NCBI GenBank assembly: GCA_965262235.1
Contig: OZ253504.1
Location: 2,356,001 to 2,420,000, forward strand
Length of the DNA: 64,000 nt
Direction: 5' to 3'
Source: CATQGW01 sp965262235
GTDB lineage: Bacteria > Chloroflexota > Dehalococcoidia > Bin125
The translations under genes and the position numbers were made by a program. Below are positions 15,974 through 24,857 of the stretch, piece after piece (positions within the stretch are counted from its first letter, which is position 1; every line of letters starts with the position of its first letter). The notes under the pieces are model-generated. The model was not told the DNA's origin, searched no databases, and worked only from the letters and a program-made list of their open reading frames with translations.

Positions 15974-16870
15974 ATGACCGAGGTCGAGGCGCTGCCGCTC
16001 CAGAGCGAGGAACGGTTCCACGCCCTGCAGGGCGTGGCGACCGAGCTGCGCGCCGTGCTGCGCGAGCCGCGCGGCTTCGTGGCCGTGGCGATCTTGCTCG
16101 TGGTGCTCTCCTTCTCCTTCATCCTGCCGGTGTTCGACCCGACCGACCCGAACCGGCCGGGTGATGGTCCGAAGAACGGCGACATCAGCTGGGACAACCC
16201 GATGGGCACCGACCATCTCGCGCGCGATCTGCTCGCGCGCAACTCGGTCGGCCTCGGGCGCACGATCAAGCACGGCTTCGTCGCCGTCGTGGTCGGCTGG
16301 TTGGTCGGCATCACCGTCGGCTACACCGCCGGATGGCGTGGCGGCAGGTCCGACACGCTGATCATGCGCGGCGTCGATGTGCTGCTGGCGTTCCCCGGGA
16401 TCGTCTTCGCGATCCTGCTGATCACGATCATGGGCTCGGGCATCTTCAGCGTCGCCGTGGCGATCGCCGTGTTCAACGTGCCGGGCGCCGCGCGGCTGGC
16501 CCGCGCCGGGGTCTTACGCGAGCGCGGCCGCGACTACGTACTCGCGGGCCGCTGCCTGGGCCTCTCGGGCCGGCGGATCCTGTTCCGCCACGTCGCGCCC
16601 AATACCTTCGGCGCGTTCACCGTGCAGGTGCCGCTCGCGATCGTCGCCTCCGTGCTGATCATGGCCGCGCTCAACTTCCTCGGGCTCGGCGCGGAGCTGC
16701 CCGACCCGACGCTCGGCGCAATCATGCAGGAGGGTCGCCCGTTCATGCGCGACGCGCCGCACTTCGTGCTGGGCCCCGTGGTCATCCTCGCCCTGATGCT
16801 GACCTCGCTGAACTTCCTCAGCGACGTCCTCACCGAGCGCCTCGACCCCGTCCACCGCCGCCGCCTCTAG
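15974..16870 (+). CDS. ABC transporter permease, DppC type
   Basis: 298 residues, second permease of the peptide-type system. The N-terminal cytoplasmic helix is followed by a membrane segment (FVAVAILLVVLSFSFILPVF), then HPMG-like DNPMGTDHLARDLLARN, a DppC hallmark. The EAA loop is RDYVLAGRCLGLSGRRILFRHVAPN. ATG 15974 has GGAG upstream. The operon ends here: the next gene is a dehydrogenase and no dppD/dppF-like ATPase follows. Confidence 0.93.
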   Translation: MTEVEALPLQSEERFHALQGVATELRAVLREPRGFVAVAILLVVLSFSFILPVFDPTDPNRPGDGPKNGDISWDNPMGTDHLARDLLARNSVGLGRTIKHGFVAVVVGWLVGITVGYTAGWRGGRSDTLIMRGVDVLLAFPGIVFAILLITIMGSGIFSVAVAIAVFNVPGAARLARAGVLRERGRDYVLAGRCLGLSGRRILFRHVAPNTFGAFTVQVPLAIVASVLIMAALNFLGLGAELPDPTLGAIMQEGRPFMRDAPHFVLGPVVILALMLTSLNFLSDVLTERLDPVHRRRL

Positions 16871-17001
16871 CCTGCATCAGAGCCGGCCCGTGCCGGCGGC
16901 AATCGCGATCTGCTGTAGACGCTGTACTGGGGCGACGTGACAAACATCCACCGCAGGATCGATCCAGGCTCCCGCAGTCCACAGACGATCGCGTCGGCCC
17001 A

Positions 17002-18063
17002 ATGACGACCAGACCGCCACGACGGGTGGGCGTGCTCGGCGCCGGCTGGGGCACGCGAGTCTCGGTCCACGCGTTCCGCGCCGCCGGCTGGGAGGTCGCG
17101 GCGCTCTGGAGCCGGCGTCCCGAACGCGCCGCAGCCGAGGCCACGCGCTTGGAGATCCCGTTCGCCACGCACGACGCGGCCGCCCTGTTCGACCGACCCG
17201 AGATCGACGCGGTCGCCATCCACACCCCGCCCCACCTGCATCTCGAAATGTGCCGCGCCGCCTTCGCCGCAGGCAAGCATGTGCTCCTCGACAAGCCCTT
17301 CGCGACCAACGTCGCCGACGCACGCGCCCTCCTGGCAGCCGCCGAGGCGAGCGAACGAACGGCGATGATCAACTTCGAGTTCCGATTCGCCCCGCTCTGC
17401 CTGCAGATCGGGAGCTTGCTGGCCGAAGGCGCGATCGGCCAGCTGCGCCACGTGAGCATGGACGTGCACACCACCAACCCGCTCATCCAGCTCGAACGGC
17501 CCTGGCGGCTCGATCCCGCGCTCGGCGGCGGCTTGCTCAACGAGCTCGGATCTCACGCCATCGATCGCCTGCGGCAGTGGTTCGGCGACCTGGCGACGGT
17601 CTCAGCGCAACTCGCGTCGTTCCCGCCCGAGGGCCTCGACCCCGGCCTGACCAGCGAGGATCACATCAGCGCCAGCTTCAGCTTCGCCGCGGGCGGCATG
17701 GCGACGCTCGCAATGTCCTGGGTCTCAGATCCGCCGTTGGGCCTCCGCATCGTGATCACTGGCTCCGAGGGCGTCATTCGCGCCACGTCCGCCGGCGGCA
17801 TGTTGACCGAGGGCGAGGTCGCCCTCGGCCGCGCCGGCGAAGACGGCTTCACCCCCGCCGAAACTCCACCCGACCAGGCAGCGGCCGCCGCCGGCGGCGC
17901 AGTAGGCGCGTCGGCCCGCCTGATCCAGGCCTTCGAAGCGGGAATCGAAGCAGGATTCTCCCCCTCCCCAAACTTCGAGGACGGGTTGCACTCCCAGATC
18001 GCCCTCGACGCCCTACGCGAGTCCGCCGCCACCAGCCGCACCGTCGCGCTCCCCCGCAGCTAG
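17002..18063 (+). CDS. Gfo/Idh/MocA family NAD(P)-dependent oxidoreductase
   Basis: 353 residues. The N-terminal Rossmann fold has VGVLGAGWGTRV and the family helix-strand KHVLLDKPFATNVADA, where Lys of the DKP motif is catalytic. The C-terminal alpha/beta domain includes GGGLLNELGSHAIDRLRQWFG, the segment carrying the family histidine. Members oxidise hydroxyls of sugars, inositols or related compounds. It starts 131 bases after the ABC permease gene and may be transcribed with it, suggesting a carbohydrate-like substrate; this is inference. No clear ribosome site precedes the ATG. Confidence 0.9.
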   Translation: MTTRPPRRVGVLGAGWGTRVSVHAFRAAGWEVAALWSRRPERAAAEATRLEIPFATHDAAALFDRPEIDAVAIHTPPHLHLEMCRAAFAAGKHVLLDKPFATNVADARALLAAAEASERTAMINFEFRFAPLCLQIGSLLAEGAIGQLRHVSMDVHTTNPLIQLERPWRLDPALGGGLLNELGSHAIDRLRQWFGDLATVSAQLASFPPEGLDPGLTSEDHISASFSFAAGGMATLAMSWVSDPPLGLRIVITGSEGVIRATSAGGMLTEGEVALGRAGEDGFTPAETPPDQAAAAAGGAVGASARLIQAFEAGIEAGFSPSPNFEDGLHSQIALDALRESAATSRTVALPRS

Positions 18064-18132
18064 CAAGCCTCTCCCCAACCCTGATCCCCTCTCCCCCCAC
18101 CCGCTACTTCTCCCCCCCCCAACCCGCTCTTT

Positions 18133-18263
18133 CTCTCCCCCCGCGCAGCGGGGGGAGATGTCACGGAGTGACAGAGGGGGGGCCTCCCCCGCGCTGCCGC
18201 CGTCGTACCGCGTGGGAGCCCCCCTCTGCCTTCGGCATCTCCCCCCGCAGAGCGGGGGGAGAG
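18133..18263. repeat. GC-rich palindromic repeat, family B
   Basis: Complete element: CCCCCCGC-GCA-GCGGGGGG hairpin, GTCACGGAGTGAC, a run of G, a 45-base interior, then CCCCCCTCTGCCTTCGGC and a second hairpin. It fills the gap between two convergent genes. Confidence 0.85.
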
Positions 18264-18344
18264 AGGATCCGACTCGTTCCGAGGATTCTCAGGGGCATCG
18301 GGACTCGAGCCCAGCGCGACACCTGCGCTCAGCGCACTCGGAAC

Positions 18345-19346
18345 TCAGAAGGGGAACGCGTCCGCGCGTTCGCAAGCGTCCTCGATCAGCCGAGCCAGCC
18401 GCTCGTGGTACCCGAGCTCAGGCCGATCCCAGATCCAGCCGATCAGCACCAACGCGCGGATCAGCAAGAACAAGGGAAGCAGCTCCACCGCCCGCTCGTC
18501 GAACCCCCGCACCGAGCGATACCCCGCCAACAGCGCCTCAGTGATCGCCTCAAACCACGGCTCGTCCACGTAGCTGAACAGCGCCACCGCCAGCTCGTAC
18601 TGATGCCAGCCGAAGCCCGAATCGTCGAAATCGATCACGTGCAGCGCGCCCGCATCGCCGACCAGAATGTTGTGCGGGTGCAGGTCCGCGTGAATCAGCG
18701 AGTACGTCCCGCCGTCGGTGCCATAGTCGCTGAGAATGGCTTCGATCCGGTCGCGTGCGCGAGTCAGAATCTCGCGCTGCACCGGCTGAAGACACGGCAC
18801 GTCCCAGAACCGACCCCAGAACGGCGCATCGCCGACGTAGCCCGGCACGTCGAACGCGTGCCGCGCGAACCCGGCCGGCGGCAACCAGTCGCTCGACTGA
18901 TTGTGGATCGCCGCGCAGACGCGCCCAATCAACTCAAAGTGGGCCGCGATCCGCCCTGGGTCGGACTCCTGCTCGATCTCGCTCGCGAGTTGCACCCCCT
19001 CGATCCAGTCGACCAGCCCGACGATCCGGCTGGACGCGCCATCGGGCGTCGCGATGGTCGCGTAGCCCGGCCCGTCGAGCGTGTGCCGCCCGACCGGCAC
19101 GTGAATGCCCGCGTCGTTCAGCGCCTGGGTCCAGAGCAGCTCCGACTCCAGCTCCTGGAACGTGTGATAGCCGGGCCGATGCACGCGCAGCGCATAGGCC
19201 CGCCCGTCCGGCATGTCCAGCCGGAAGACCGTGTTCTCGCTGCGTGAGATCAGCTCCAGCCGCTCCGGCTCGAGGCCCCAGTGCGGCAACGCGCGCTCGG
19301 CGATCGCGCGCAGATCGTCGTCGCTGAGATTGGTCGGCTCCGGCAT
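18345..19346 (-). CDS. RdoA/APH-like phosphotransferase (kinase fold)
   Basis: 333 residues. ENTVFRLDM gives a glycine-poor nucleotide loop, YALRVHRPG the ATP-binding lysine-type strand (here Arg), and LIHADLHPHNILV the catalytic HxDxxxxN loop, followed by VIDFDDSGFGW, the metal-binding DFD equivalent. This matches the aminoglycoside phosphotransferase/YihE (stress response kinase A) group, which phosphorylates small molecules or serine residues. ATG 19346 lies 4 bases past the stop of the upstream aminotransferase gene, so the two are translationally linked; an earlier in-frame ATG at 19379 would overlap that gene. The pairing may mean a hydroxylated amine is phosphorylated and then processed, as with ethanolamine- or hydroxylysine-phosphate lyases; this is inference. 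Confidence 0.86.
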   Translation of the reverse strand: MPEPTNLSDDDLRAIAERALPHWGLEPERLELISRSENTVFRLDMPDGRAYALRVHRPGYHTFQELESELLWTQALNDAGIHVPVGRHTLDGPGYATIATPDGASSRIVGLVDWIEGVQLASEIEQESDPGRIAAHFELIGRVCAAIHNQSSDWLPPAGFARHAFDVPGYVGDAPFWGRFWDVPCLQPVQREILTRARDRIEAILSDYGTDGGTYSLIHADLHPHNILVGDAGALHVIDFDDSGFGWHQYELAVALFSYVDEPWFEAITEALLAGYRSVRGFDERAVELLPLFLLIRALVLIGWIWDRPELGYHERLARLIEDACERADAFPF

Positions 19347-19350
19347 CGGC

Positions 19351-20634
19351 TCAGACAGGCTCCGCGACGGCGGCTTCAAAGGCTTCGAGGAAGCTGTCGG
19401 CGTGCTCCTGCTGGAAGACCAGCGGCGGCCGCAGCTTCAGCACGTTGCCGTGCTCGCCCGCCCGGCCCATCAGGAAGCCGGCCTGCCGCAGCCGGTTCAC
19501 GATCACGTCCGCGCCGGCGGGATCCGGCTCCTTGCTCTGGCGGTCCTTGACCCACTCCAGGCCGATGAACAGCCCTTCCCCGCGCACATCGCCAATCGGC
19601 TCGCAGCTCTCCTGGAGCGCGCGCAGGTTGTCGCGCAGGTGCGAGCCGACGGCGGCCACGCTGCTGAGCAGGCCCTCCTGCTCGATCACGTCGATCACCG
19701 CCTGTCCGACCGCCGCCTGCAGCGGGCTGGAGGCGAAGGTGTTGAAGTAGCGCGTCTTGTTCCGGAACGCGTTGACCAGCTCGGCCGGCGCCACGACCCC
19801 GGCCAACGGCAGGCCGTTGCCCATCGGCTTGCCCATGCTCACGATGTCCGGCACGAAGTCCGAGGTCTCGTAGCCCCACCAGCGGCCGGTGCGCGCGAAC
19901 CCAGCCTGGACCTCGTCGCAGATGAACAGTCCCCCGGCCTCGTGTACCAGCTCGGCCGCGCGGGCCATGAATCCCGACGGGATCTCAGGCAGACCCTCGT
20001 TTGCGAGGATCGGGCAGAACATCACGCCCGCGAACGGCACGCCGTCGGCCGCGAAGCCGTCGATCTCGCCCTGCAGAGCGTTGAGATACGCGTCGGCCAG
20101 CGCCTCGTCGTCGAGGCCGTCTTCGATCGGCCGGTAGCGCTGCGGCACCGGGATCGAGCGGAACTCCCGGTCTCCGTCGCTGCGCAGACGCGAGAGCTTG
20201 CGCACCTCCGTCGAGTTGCCGTGATACGCCCCGCTGGTGCAGATCAGTCCGCGGCCGCCAGTAGCCGCTCGGGCCATCATCACGGCGACCTCGTTGGCCT
20301 CAGTGCCGCTGCAGGTGAAGACCGCCGTGCTGATCGGCTCAGCGTGCAGCTCGGTGAGGCGCTCCGCGTAGTCGAGGATGCCCTCGTGCAGGTAGCGCGA
20401 GTGCACGTTCAGCGTCTCGGTCTGGCGCTGCATAGCCTCGACGACATGGGGGTGGCCGTGGCCGACGCAGGGCACGTTGTTGTAGAGGTCGAGGTAGCGG
20501 CGCCCGTCGACGTCGTAGAGCCAGACGCCCTCGCCCCGCACGATGTGCACGGGATCCTCGTAGAAGGTGGCCATCCCGACGCCCAGCAGGCGCTCCCGGC
20601 GGGCGAGCAGATCAGCGGTGCTGCGTTCAGTCAT
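19351..20634 (-). CDS. class III PLP-dependent aminotransferase
   Basis: 427 residues. Hallmarks are VWLYDVDGRRYLDLYNNVPCVGH, the PLP phosphate loop CSGTEANEVAV, FICDEVQAGFARTG with the pyridine-binding Asp, and SMGKPMGNGLPLAGV with the Schiff-base lysine at about 269. The sequence resembles the AGXT2L (ethanolamine-phosphate or hydroxylysine-phosphate lyase) branch, in which an APH-like kinase partner is common. That partner follows directly downstream. The likely activity is transamination or phospho-lyase action. The start at 20634 is preceded by a loosely spaced GAGAGGA. Confidence 0.88.
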   Translation of the reverse strand: MTERSTADLLARRERLLGVGMATFYEDPVHIVRGEGVWLYDVDGRRYLDLYNNVPCVGHGHPHVVEAMQRQTETLNVHSRYLHEGILDYAERLTELHAEPISTAVFTCSGTEANEVAVMMARAATGGRGLICTSGAYHGNSTEVRKLSRLRSDGDREFRSIPVPQRYRPIEDGLDDEALADAYLNALQGEIDGFAADGVPFAGVMFCPILANEGLPEIPSGFMARAAELVHEAGGLFICDEVQAGFARTGRWWGYETSDFVPDIVSMGKPMGNGLPLAGVVAPAELVNAFRNKTRYFNTFASSPLQAAVGQAVIDVIEQEGLLSSVAAVGSHLRDNLRALQESCEPIGDVRGEGLFIGLEWVKDRQSKEPDPAGADVIVNRLRQAGFLMGRAGEHGNVLKLRPPLVFQQEHADSFLEAFEAAVAEPV

Positions 20635-20688
20635 GATGCGATTGCCATCCTCTCGGGTCTCGCAAGTCAACGGGTCAACGGCGGCGGT

Positions 20689-21546
20689 TTACCCGCCGAC
20701 CGCCTGCTGCCAGGCCTCGATCGCGCTGAGATGTGCGTCGAGGCTGGTGAAGCCGGCGTTCATCGAGGTGGCGGAGATGTGCGTGGCGCCGGCGGCGCGC
20801 CAGGTCTCGGCGGTCGCGGCCCAGCCGTCGGCGTCGCCTTCTCCCAGCCGCGCCTGCACCTGAATCCCGAAGCCCTCGCGCGGCTGACCGGCCGCCTCGC
20901 GGCGGTCGAGGATGTCCGCCACGGCGGCGGCGGCTTCGTCGGTCGAGACCTGCGGCATCCAGCCGTCGCCGATTCGCGCGGCGCGAGTGACCAGCCGGTC
21001 GTCGCGCCCGCCGAACCAGATGGGGATCGTGCCCTTCGGGCGCGGATTGATCCCGGCCTGCCGCACTGAGTGCCAGTTGCCTTCGAAGTCGATGATCTCG
21101 TCGGCCCACAGGGCGCGCATCAGCGCGACCTGCTCTTCCTGCCGCTTGCCGCGATTGTGGAAGTTCTCGTTCAGCGCCTCGAACTCGACGTGATTCCAGC
21201 CGGTGCCCACGCCGAGGCGCAGACGACCCCCGGAGAGCACGTCGACCTCCGCGGCCTGCTTCGCGACCAGCACCGTCTGGCGCTGCGGCAGGATGATCAC
21301 GCCCGTGACCAGCTCGATCGTCGTCGTGCACGCCGCCAAGTAGCCGAGCGTCACGAACGGCTCATGGAACATCGAGTCCTTGGTGTACGGGACCTGCCGC
21401 TCGAAGCGGTCGGCGGCCGCGCCGACGACGTGGTCGTAGATCAGCAGGTGGGTCAGGCCCATGCCCTCAACGGCCTGCGCGAAATCGCGCACGGCGGCAG
21501 GGTCATCGCCGATCTCGGTCTGGGGAAACACGGCTCCGAGTTCCAT
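20689..21546 (-). CDS. LLM class F420-dependent oxidoreductase
   Basis: 285 residues, near the usual length for the family. Contains LTHLLIYDHVVG, CTTTIELVTGVIILPQRQTVLVAKQAAE, LSGGRLRLGVGTGWNHVEFEAL and PIWFGGRDDRLVTRAARIGDGWMP, all signature segments of F420-dependent LLM enzymes. No close recognisable subtype. It lies upstream of, and in the same direction as, the aminotransferase-kinase pair with a 54-base gap, so it may head that operon. Confidence 0.93.
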   Translation of the reverse strand: MELGAVFPQTEIGDDPAAVRDFAQAVEGMGLTHLLIYDHVVGAAADRFERQVPYTKDSMFHEPFVTLGYLAACTTTIELVTGVIILPQRQTVLVAKQAAEVDVLSGGRLRLGVGTGWNHVEFEALNENFHNRGKRQEEQVALMRALWADEIIDFEGNWHSVRQAGINPRPKGTIPIWFGGRDDRLVTRAARIGDGWMPQVSTDEAAAAVADILDRREAAGQPREGFGIQVQARLGEGDADGWAATAETWRAAGATHISATSMNAGFTSLDAHLSAIEAWQQAVGG

Positions 21547-21670
21547 GGGGTCGCCTCACTTTCACCCCCGGATGGTAGCCCTCCGTGCTCGGCAGCCGCC
21601 CGCGCCCGCGCCGCGCCTAGAATCGCTCGCAACGAATCCCCAACATCGAGCAGGTTCGAGGAGGATGACG

Positions 21671-22414
21671 ATGCGCCTGGCGCGAATTCAGCATCAAGGC
21701 AACCCCGTCTACGCGATCGTCGACGGCGACGAGCTTGCACTGATCGGGGGCGACCTATTCGGCGAGCACTCCGCGACCGACATCCGCGTGCCGCTTGAGG
21801 GTGCCACCCTGCTCTGTCCCTCCACGCCAACCAAGATCCTCGCGATGGCGGTGAACTACCGCAGCCACGGCGAGCCGGTCGCCGTGCCCCAGCCGTTCCT
21901 CAAAGCGCCCTCGGCGCTGCTCGCGCCCAACCAGCCGATCGTGCTGCCCGCCGACGCCGGGCGCGTCGATGAGGAGGGCGAGGTGGTCGCGGTGATCGGG
22001 CGTCGCGCCAAGCAGATCAGCGTCGCTGAGGTCGACGCCCACGTCCTCGGCTACACCTGTGGCAACGATGTCTCCGCGCGCGTCTGGCAGAGCGGCGACG
22101 TGCAGTGGTGGCGCGGCAAGTCGGCCGACACGTTCGCCGCCGTCGGGCCCTGGATCGAGACCGACCTCGACCCCGAAGCGATCGCGTTCCGCGCGCGCGT
22201 CAACGGCGAGACGGTGCAGGACGCCCACACCAGCGAGCTGGTCTTCAGCATTCGCGAGTGCATTTCGTTCATCTCCCAGGCGATGACGCTCGAGCCGGGC
22301 GATCTCGTCTACACCGGTACGCCGGGCACGACCGCCAGCCTCTCGGCGGGCGACGTGGTGGAGATCGAGGCCGACGGGATCGGCGTGCTGCGCAATCCGG
22401 TCATCGCGGGCTGA
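21671..22414 (+). CDS. fumarylacetoacetate hydrolase family protein
   Basis: 247 residues. The C-terminal FAH domain shows KILAMAVNYRSHG, the metal-binding EGEVVAVIGRRAKQI and GNDVSARVWQ segments, and YTGTPGTTASLSAGD, which carries the conserved GTP-like turn. Such enzymes hydrolyse acylpyruvates or hydrate 2-oxo-dienoates in aromatic breakdown using Mg2+ or Ca2+. GAGGAGG lies 6 bases before ATG 21671, whereas the ATG at 21665 touches it, so I use 21671. It heads a plus-strand group with an acyl-CoA dehydrogenase-like oxygenase and a Gfo/Idh enzyme, consistent with ring or dienoate catabolism. Confidence 0.92.
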   Translation: MRLARIQHQGNPVYAIVDGDELALIGGDLFGEHSATDIRVPLEGATLLCPSTPTKILAMAVNYRSHGEPVAVPQPFLKAPSALLAPNQPIVLPADAGRVDEEGEVVAVIGRRAKQISVAEVDAHVLGYTCGNDVSARVWQSGDVQWWRGKSADTFAAVGPWIETDLDPEAIAFRARVNGETVQDAHTSELVFSIRECISFISQAMTLEPGDLVYTGTPGTTASLSAGDVVEIEADGIGVLRNPVIAG

Positions 22415-22448
22415 ACATCCGGGCGCCCGCGTCAGACAGGATCAGCTG

Positions 22449-23618
22449 ATGGTCACGGCGTTCGGTCCGACCCAGCAGGAGCGCGAGGCGCTGCTGCAGG
22501 GCGCGCGCCGGATCGCGCCCCAGATTCGCGACGCCGCCGACGAGATCGAGGCGGCGCGGCAGCTGCCCGACCATGTCGTGCAGCTCCTCAGGGAGGCGGG
22601 CGCCTTCCGGATGATCCAGCCCAAAGCATGGGGCGGCCACGACGCCGACCCGGTGACTCAAATCCTGTTCATCGAGGCGATCGCCAAGGCCGACGCATCG
22701 GCTGCCTGGTGCGTGATGATCGGCTGCGACGGCGGTCTGCTCTCGCGCGAGCTGGATGAGCACGTCGCCCGCGAGATGTACGCCGATATCGACGCGGTCA
22801 CCTGCGGCGCGGCGTTTCCGCCCGGCAACGCCGTGCCCGTCGAGGGCGGCTACCGCGCCACCGGCCGCTGGCCCTACCTCAGCGGCATCACCCACGCGGC
22901 CTGGGCCCAGCTGATCTTCAAGGTCGTGGACGAAGCGACCTGCGCCGGCGAGGCGCCGCCTTCCTACGTGCGGCTGGTCGTGCCGCGCCACGAGGTCACG
23001 GTGCTCGACACCTGGCGCACGACCGGGATGCGCGGCAGCGGCAGCTACGACATCGAGATCGACGATCTGTTCGTGCCGAACGAGCGCTGCATCCCCCGAC
23101 GCGCCAGCGGCGGACCCCCGGTCGACGACCCGCTGCGCCACCCGGCCTGGCTGTTGCCCAAGCACATGGGCGTGCCGCTCGGCGTCGCTCGCGCGGCGCA
23201 CGATGAGGTGCTGGCCCTCACCCAGGACCGCGTCGCCGTGCGCGGCGTGCTCCGCGACGATCCCCTCACGCAGGCCACGCTCGGCCAAACCGAGGCCCGG
23301 ATCGGGGCCGCCCGCGCCTACGCCCTCAGCGCCGCGGACACGGCATGGCGCGAGGTCTGCGCCATCGGCGACATGTCCGACCGCAACCGCGCCGGACTGC
23401 GGCTCGCGATCACCTACACCCACCAGGAGTGCCTCGCTGTGGTCGAACAGCTCTACGCAATCGCCGGCTCAGCCGCGCTCTACACCGAGCGCTCGACGCT
23501 GGACCGGCGTCTGCGTGACATGCACGCGATGAATCAGCACGTCGTGATCGGCGTCGCCAACTACGCCGTCGCCGGACGCGTGTTGCTCGGCCTCGGCGCC
23601 GGCGCGCCCTTCTGGTAA
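22449..23618 (+). CDS. acyl-CoA dehydrogenase-fold flavin monooxygenase-like protein
   Basis: 389 residues with the acyl-CoA dehydrogenase fold but closest in style to group D flavin monooxygenases (HsaA, DszC, hydroxyphenylacetate hydroxylase relatives). Evidence is LLREAGAFRMIQPKAWGG, EAIAKADASAAWCVMIG, GGYRATGRWPYLSGI and TWRTTGMRGSGSYDIEIDD. No catalytic glutamate typical of acyl-CoA dehydrogenases is obvious in the C-terminal third. It probably hydroxylates an aromatic or steroid-like ring with reduced flavin from a partner. Starts 34 bases after the FAH gene, likely the same operon. Confidence 0.86.
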   Translation: MVTAFGPTQQEREALLQGARRIAPQIRDAADEIEAARQLPDHVVQLLREAGAFRMIQPKAWGGHDADPVTQILFIEAIAKADASAAWCVMIGCDGGLLSRELDEHVAREMYADIDAVTCGAAFPPGNAVPVEGGYRATGRWPYLSGITHAAWAQLIFKVVDEATCAGEAPPSYVRLVVPRHEVTVLDTWRTTGMRGSGSYDIEIDDLFVPNERCIPRRASGGPPVDDPLRHPAWLLPKHMGVPLGVARAAHDEVLALTQDRVAVRGVLRDDPLTQATLGQTEARIGAARAYALSAADTAWREVCAIGDMSDRNRAGLRLAITYTHQECLAVVEQLYAIAGSAALYTERSTLDRRLRDMHAMNQHVVIGVANYAVAGRVLLGLGAGAPFW

Positions 23619-23643
23619 GCGACCCCATCAGGAGTTGCGGGAC

Positions 23644-23694
23644 ATGACGGACATGACGGACATGGCGGAAGAGGCAGGAGCGCAGGCGAGATGA
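23644..23694 (+). CDS. possible 16-aa leader peptide, translationally coupled
   Basis: A mini-frame begins MTDMTDMAEEAG and ends with a TGA overlapping the ATG of the next gene (ATGA). It sits in the only gap between two operon genes and has a GGAGTTGCGG sequence upstream. The internal 9-base repeat ATGACGGAC may be slippage rather than selection. It could serve to couple translation; no other evidence exists. Confidence 0.25.
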   Translation: MTDMTDMAEEAGAQAR

Positions 23695-24680
23695 CACTGA
23701 AAATCGGCGTGCTTGGCGCGGCCGGGATCACACCGCGAGCGCTGATCGCGCCGGCCGCGGGGATGGACGACATCGAGCTGACCTGCGTCGCCGCTCGCGA
23801 CCGCTCGCGCGCCGAGCAGTTCGCCGCGCGGCACGCGATCGGCAAGGTGCACGACAGCTACGCCGACGTGGTCACCGACCCCGAGATCGACGCGGTATAC
23901 AACCCACTGCAGATCAGCGGCCACAAGGAGTGGACGCTGCGCGCGCTCGAGGCCGGTAAGCACGTGCTCTGCGAGAAGCCGCTGGCCCTCAACGAGGCCG
24001 AGGCCCAGGAGATCGCCGACGCCGCCCGCGCGTCCGGCCTCGTCTGCGTCGAGGCGTTTCACTACTGGTACCACCCGGTGGCGCACAGGATGCGCGAAAT
24101 CGTCCAGAGCGGCCGCCTCGGCCGCGTGCTCTCCGCCGACGGGCACTTCCGCAGCGGCGTCGACGACACGCCCCAACAGATCCGCTACCGCATCGAGCTC
24201 GGCGGCGGTTCAACGATGGACCTCGGCTGCTACCCGCTGCACATGCTCCGCCACATCTTCCAGGCCGAGCCGGAGGTCATCTCCGCCACCGCCGAGACCG
24301 TGCACGACGTGATTGACCTGACGATGGAGGCCGAGCTTCGCTTCCCCGGCGGCGTGATCGCTCGCTCGTCCTCGGGCATGAAGCCCGGCACCCCCCGCTC
24401 AGTGGAGATCAACGTCGTCGGCGACGCCGGAACCATGCGCGTAGTCGACCCCCTCACCCCCCAGCGCGGCCACGTAATCGAGCTCCACACCAACTTCGGC
24501 CGCGTCGTCGAGACCCTCACGCTCACCCCAACCTTCACCTTCCAGCTCCGCGCATTCGCCAACGCAATCGCCGGCGGGTCCCCAATGCCAACCGACGCCG
24601 ATGACGGCGTGATCAGCATGCGAGTAATCGACAACATCTACCGCGCCGCCGGCCTCCCGCCCCGCGGTCAATCCCCCTAG
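23691..24680 (+). CDS. Gfo/Idh/MocA family oxidoreductase
   Basis: 329 residues. KIGVLGAAGITPRALIAPA starts the Rossmann fold; GKHVLCEKPLALNEAEAQEI contains the family EKP lysine; the second domain has GGGSTMDLGCYPLHMLRHIF with the conserved Asp and His. The sequence resembles dimeric dihydrodiol dehydrogenase and 1,5-anhydrofructose reductase relatives (FHYWYHPVAHRM). It likely oxidises a cyclic diol or sugar with NAD(P). Third gene of the FAH/monooxygenase operon, where a dihydrodiol-type activity would fit ring catabolism; this is inference. Confidence 0.91.
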   Translation: MTLKIGVLGAAGITPRALIAPAAGMDDIELTCVAARDRSRAEQFAARHAIGKVHDSYADVVTDPEIDAVYNPLQISGHKEWTLRALEAGKHVLCEKPLALNEAEAQEIADAARASGLVCVEAFHYWYHPVAHRMREIVQSGRLGRVLSADGHFRSGVDDTPQQIRYRIELGGGSTMDLGCYPLHMLRHIFQAEPEVISATAETVHDVIDLTMEAELRFPGGVIARSSSGMKPGTPRSVEINVVGDAGTMRVVDPLTPQRGHVIELHTNFGRVVETLTLTPTFTFQLRAFANAIAGGSPMPTDADDGVISMRVIDNIYRAAGLPPRGQSP

Positions 24681-24709
24681 CCCCCTCCCAACCCCGACCG
24701 TCCCCTCCC

Positions 24710-24744
24710 TGTAGGGGCCAGCCCTCGTGGCTGCCCATCCCCCG
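24710..24744. repeat. empty copy of the GGGCAGCC palindromic target repeat (family T)
   Basis: GTAGGGGCCAGCCC and GTGGCTGCCC face each other with CTC between them. No element is inserted here, so it shows the unoccupied state of the palindrome found split around the IS1182-like elements and the MITEs. Confidence 0.6.
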
Positions 24745-24857
24745 TACGCCAGCGCCAACAACAACACGATCCCGCCACGCATGCGACCGCCCCGTGTCGG
24801 CGCCCTCCGGCGCTGCGACTGACGCGCTCGTAACGGTGAACGGGGAGGGCGACCCTT

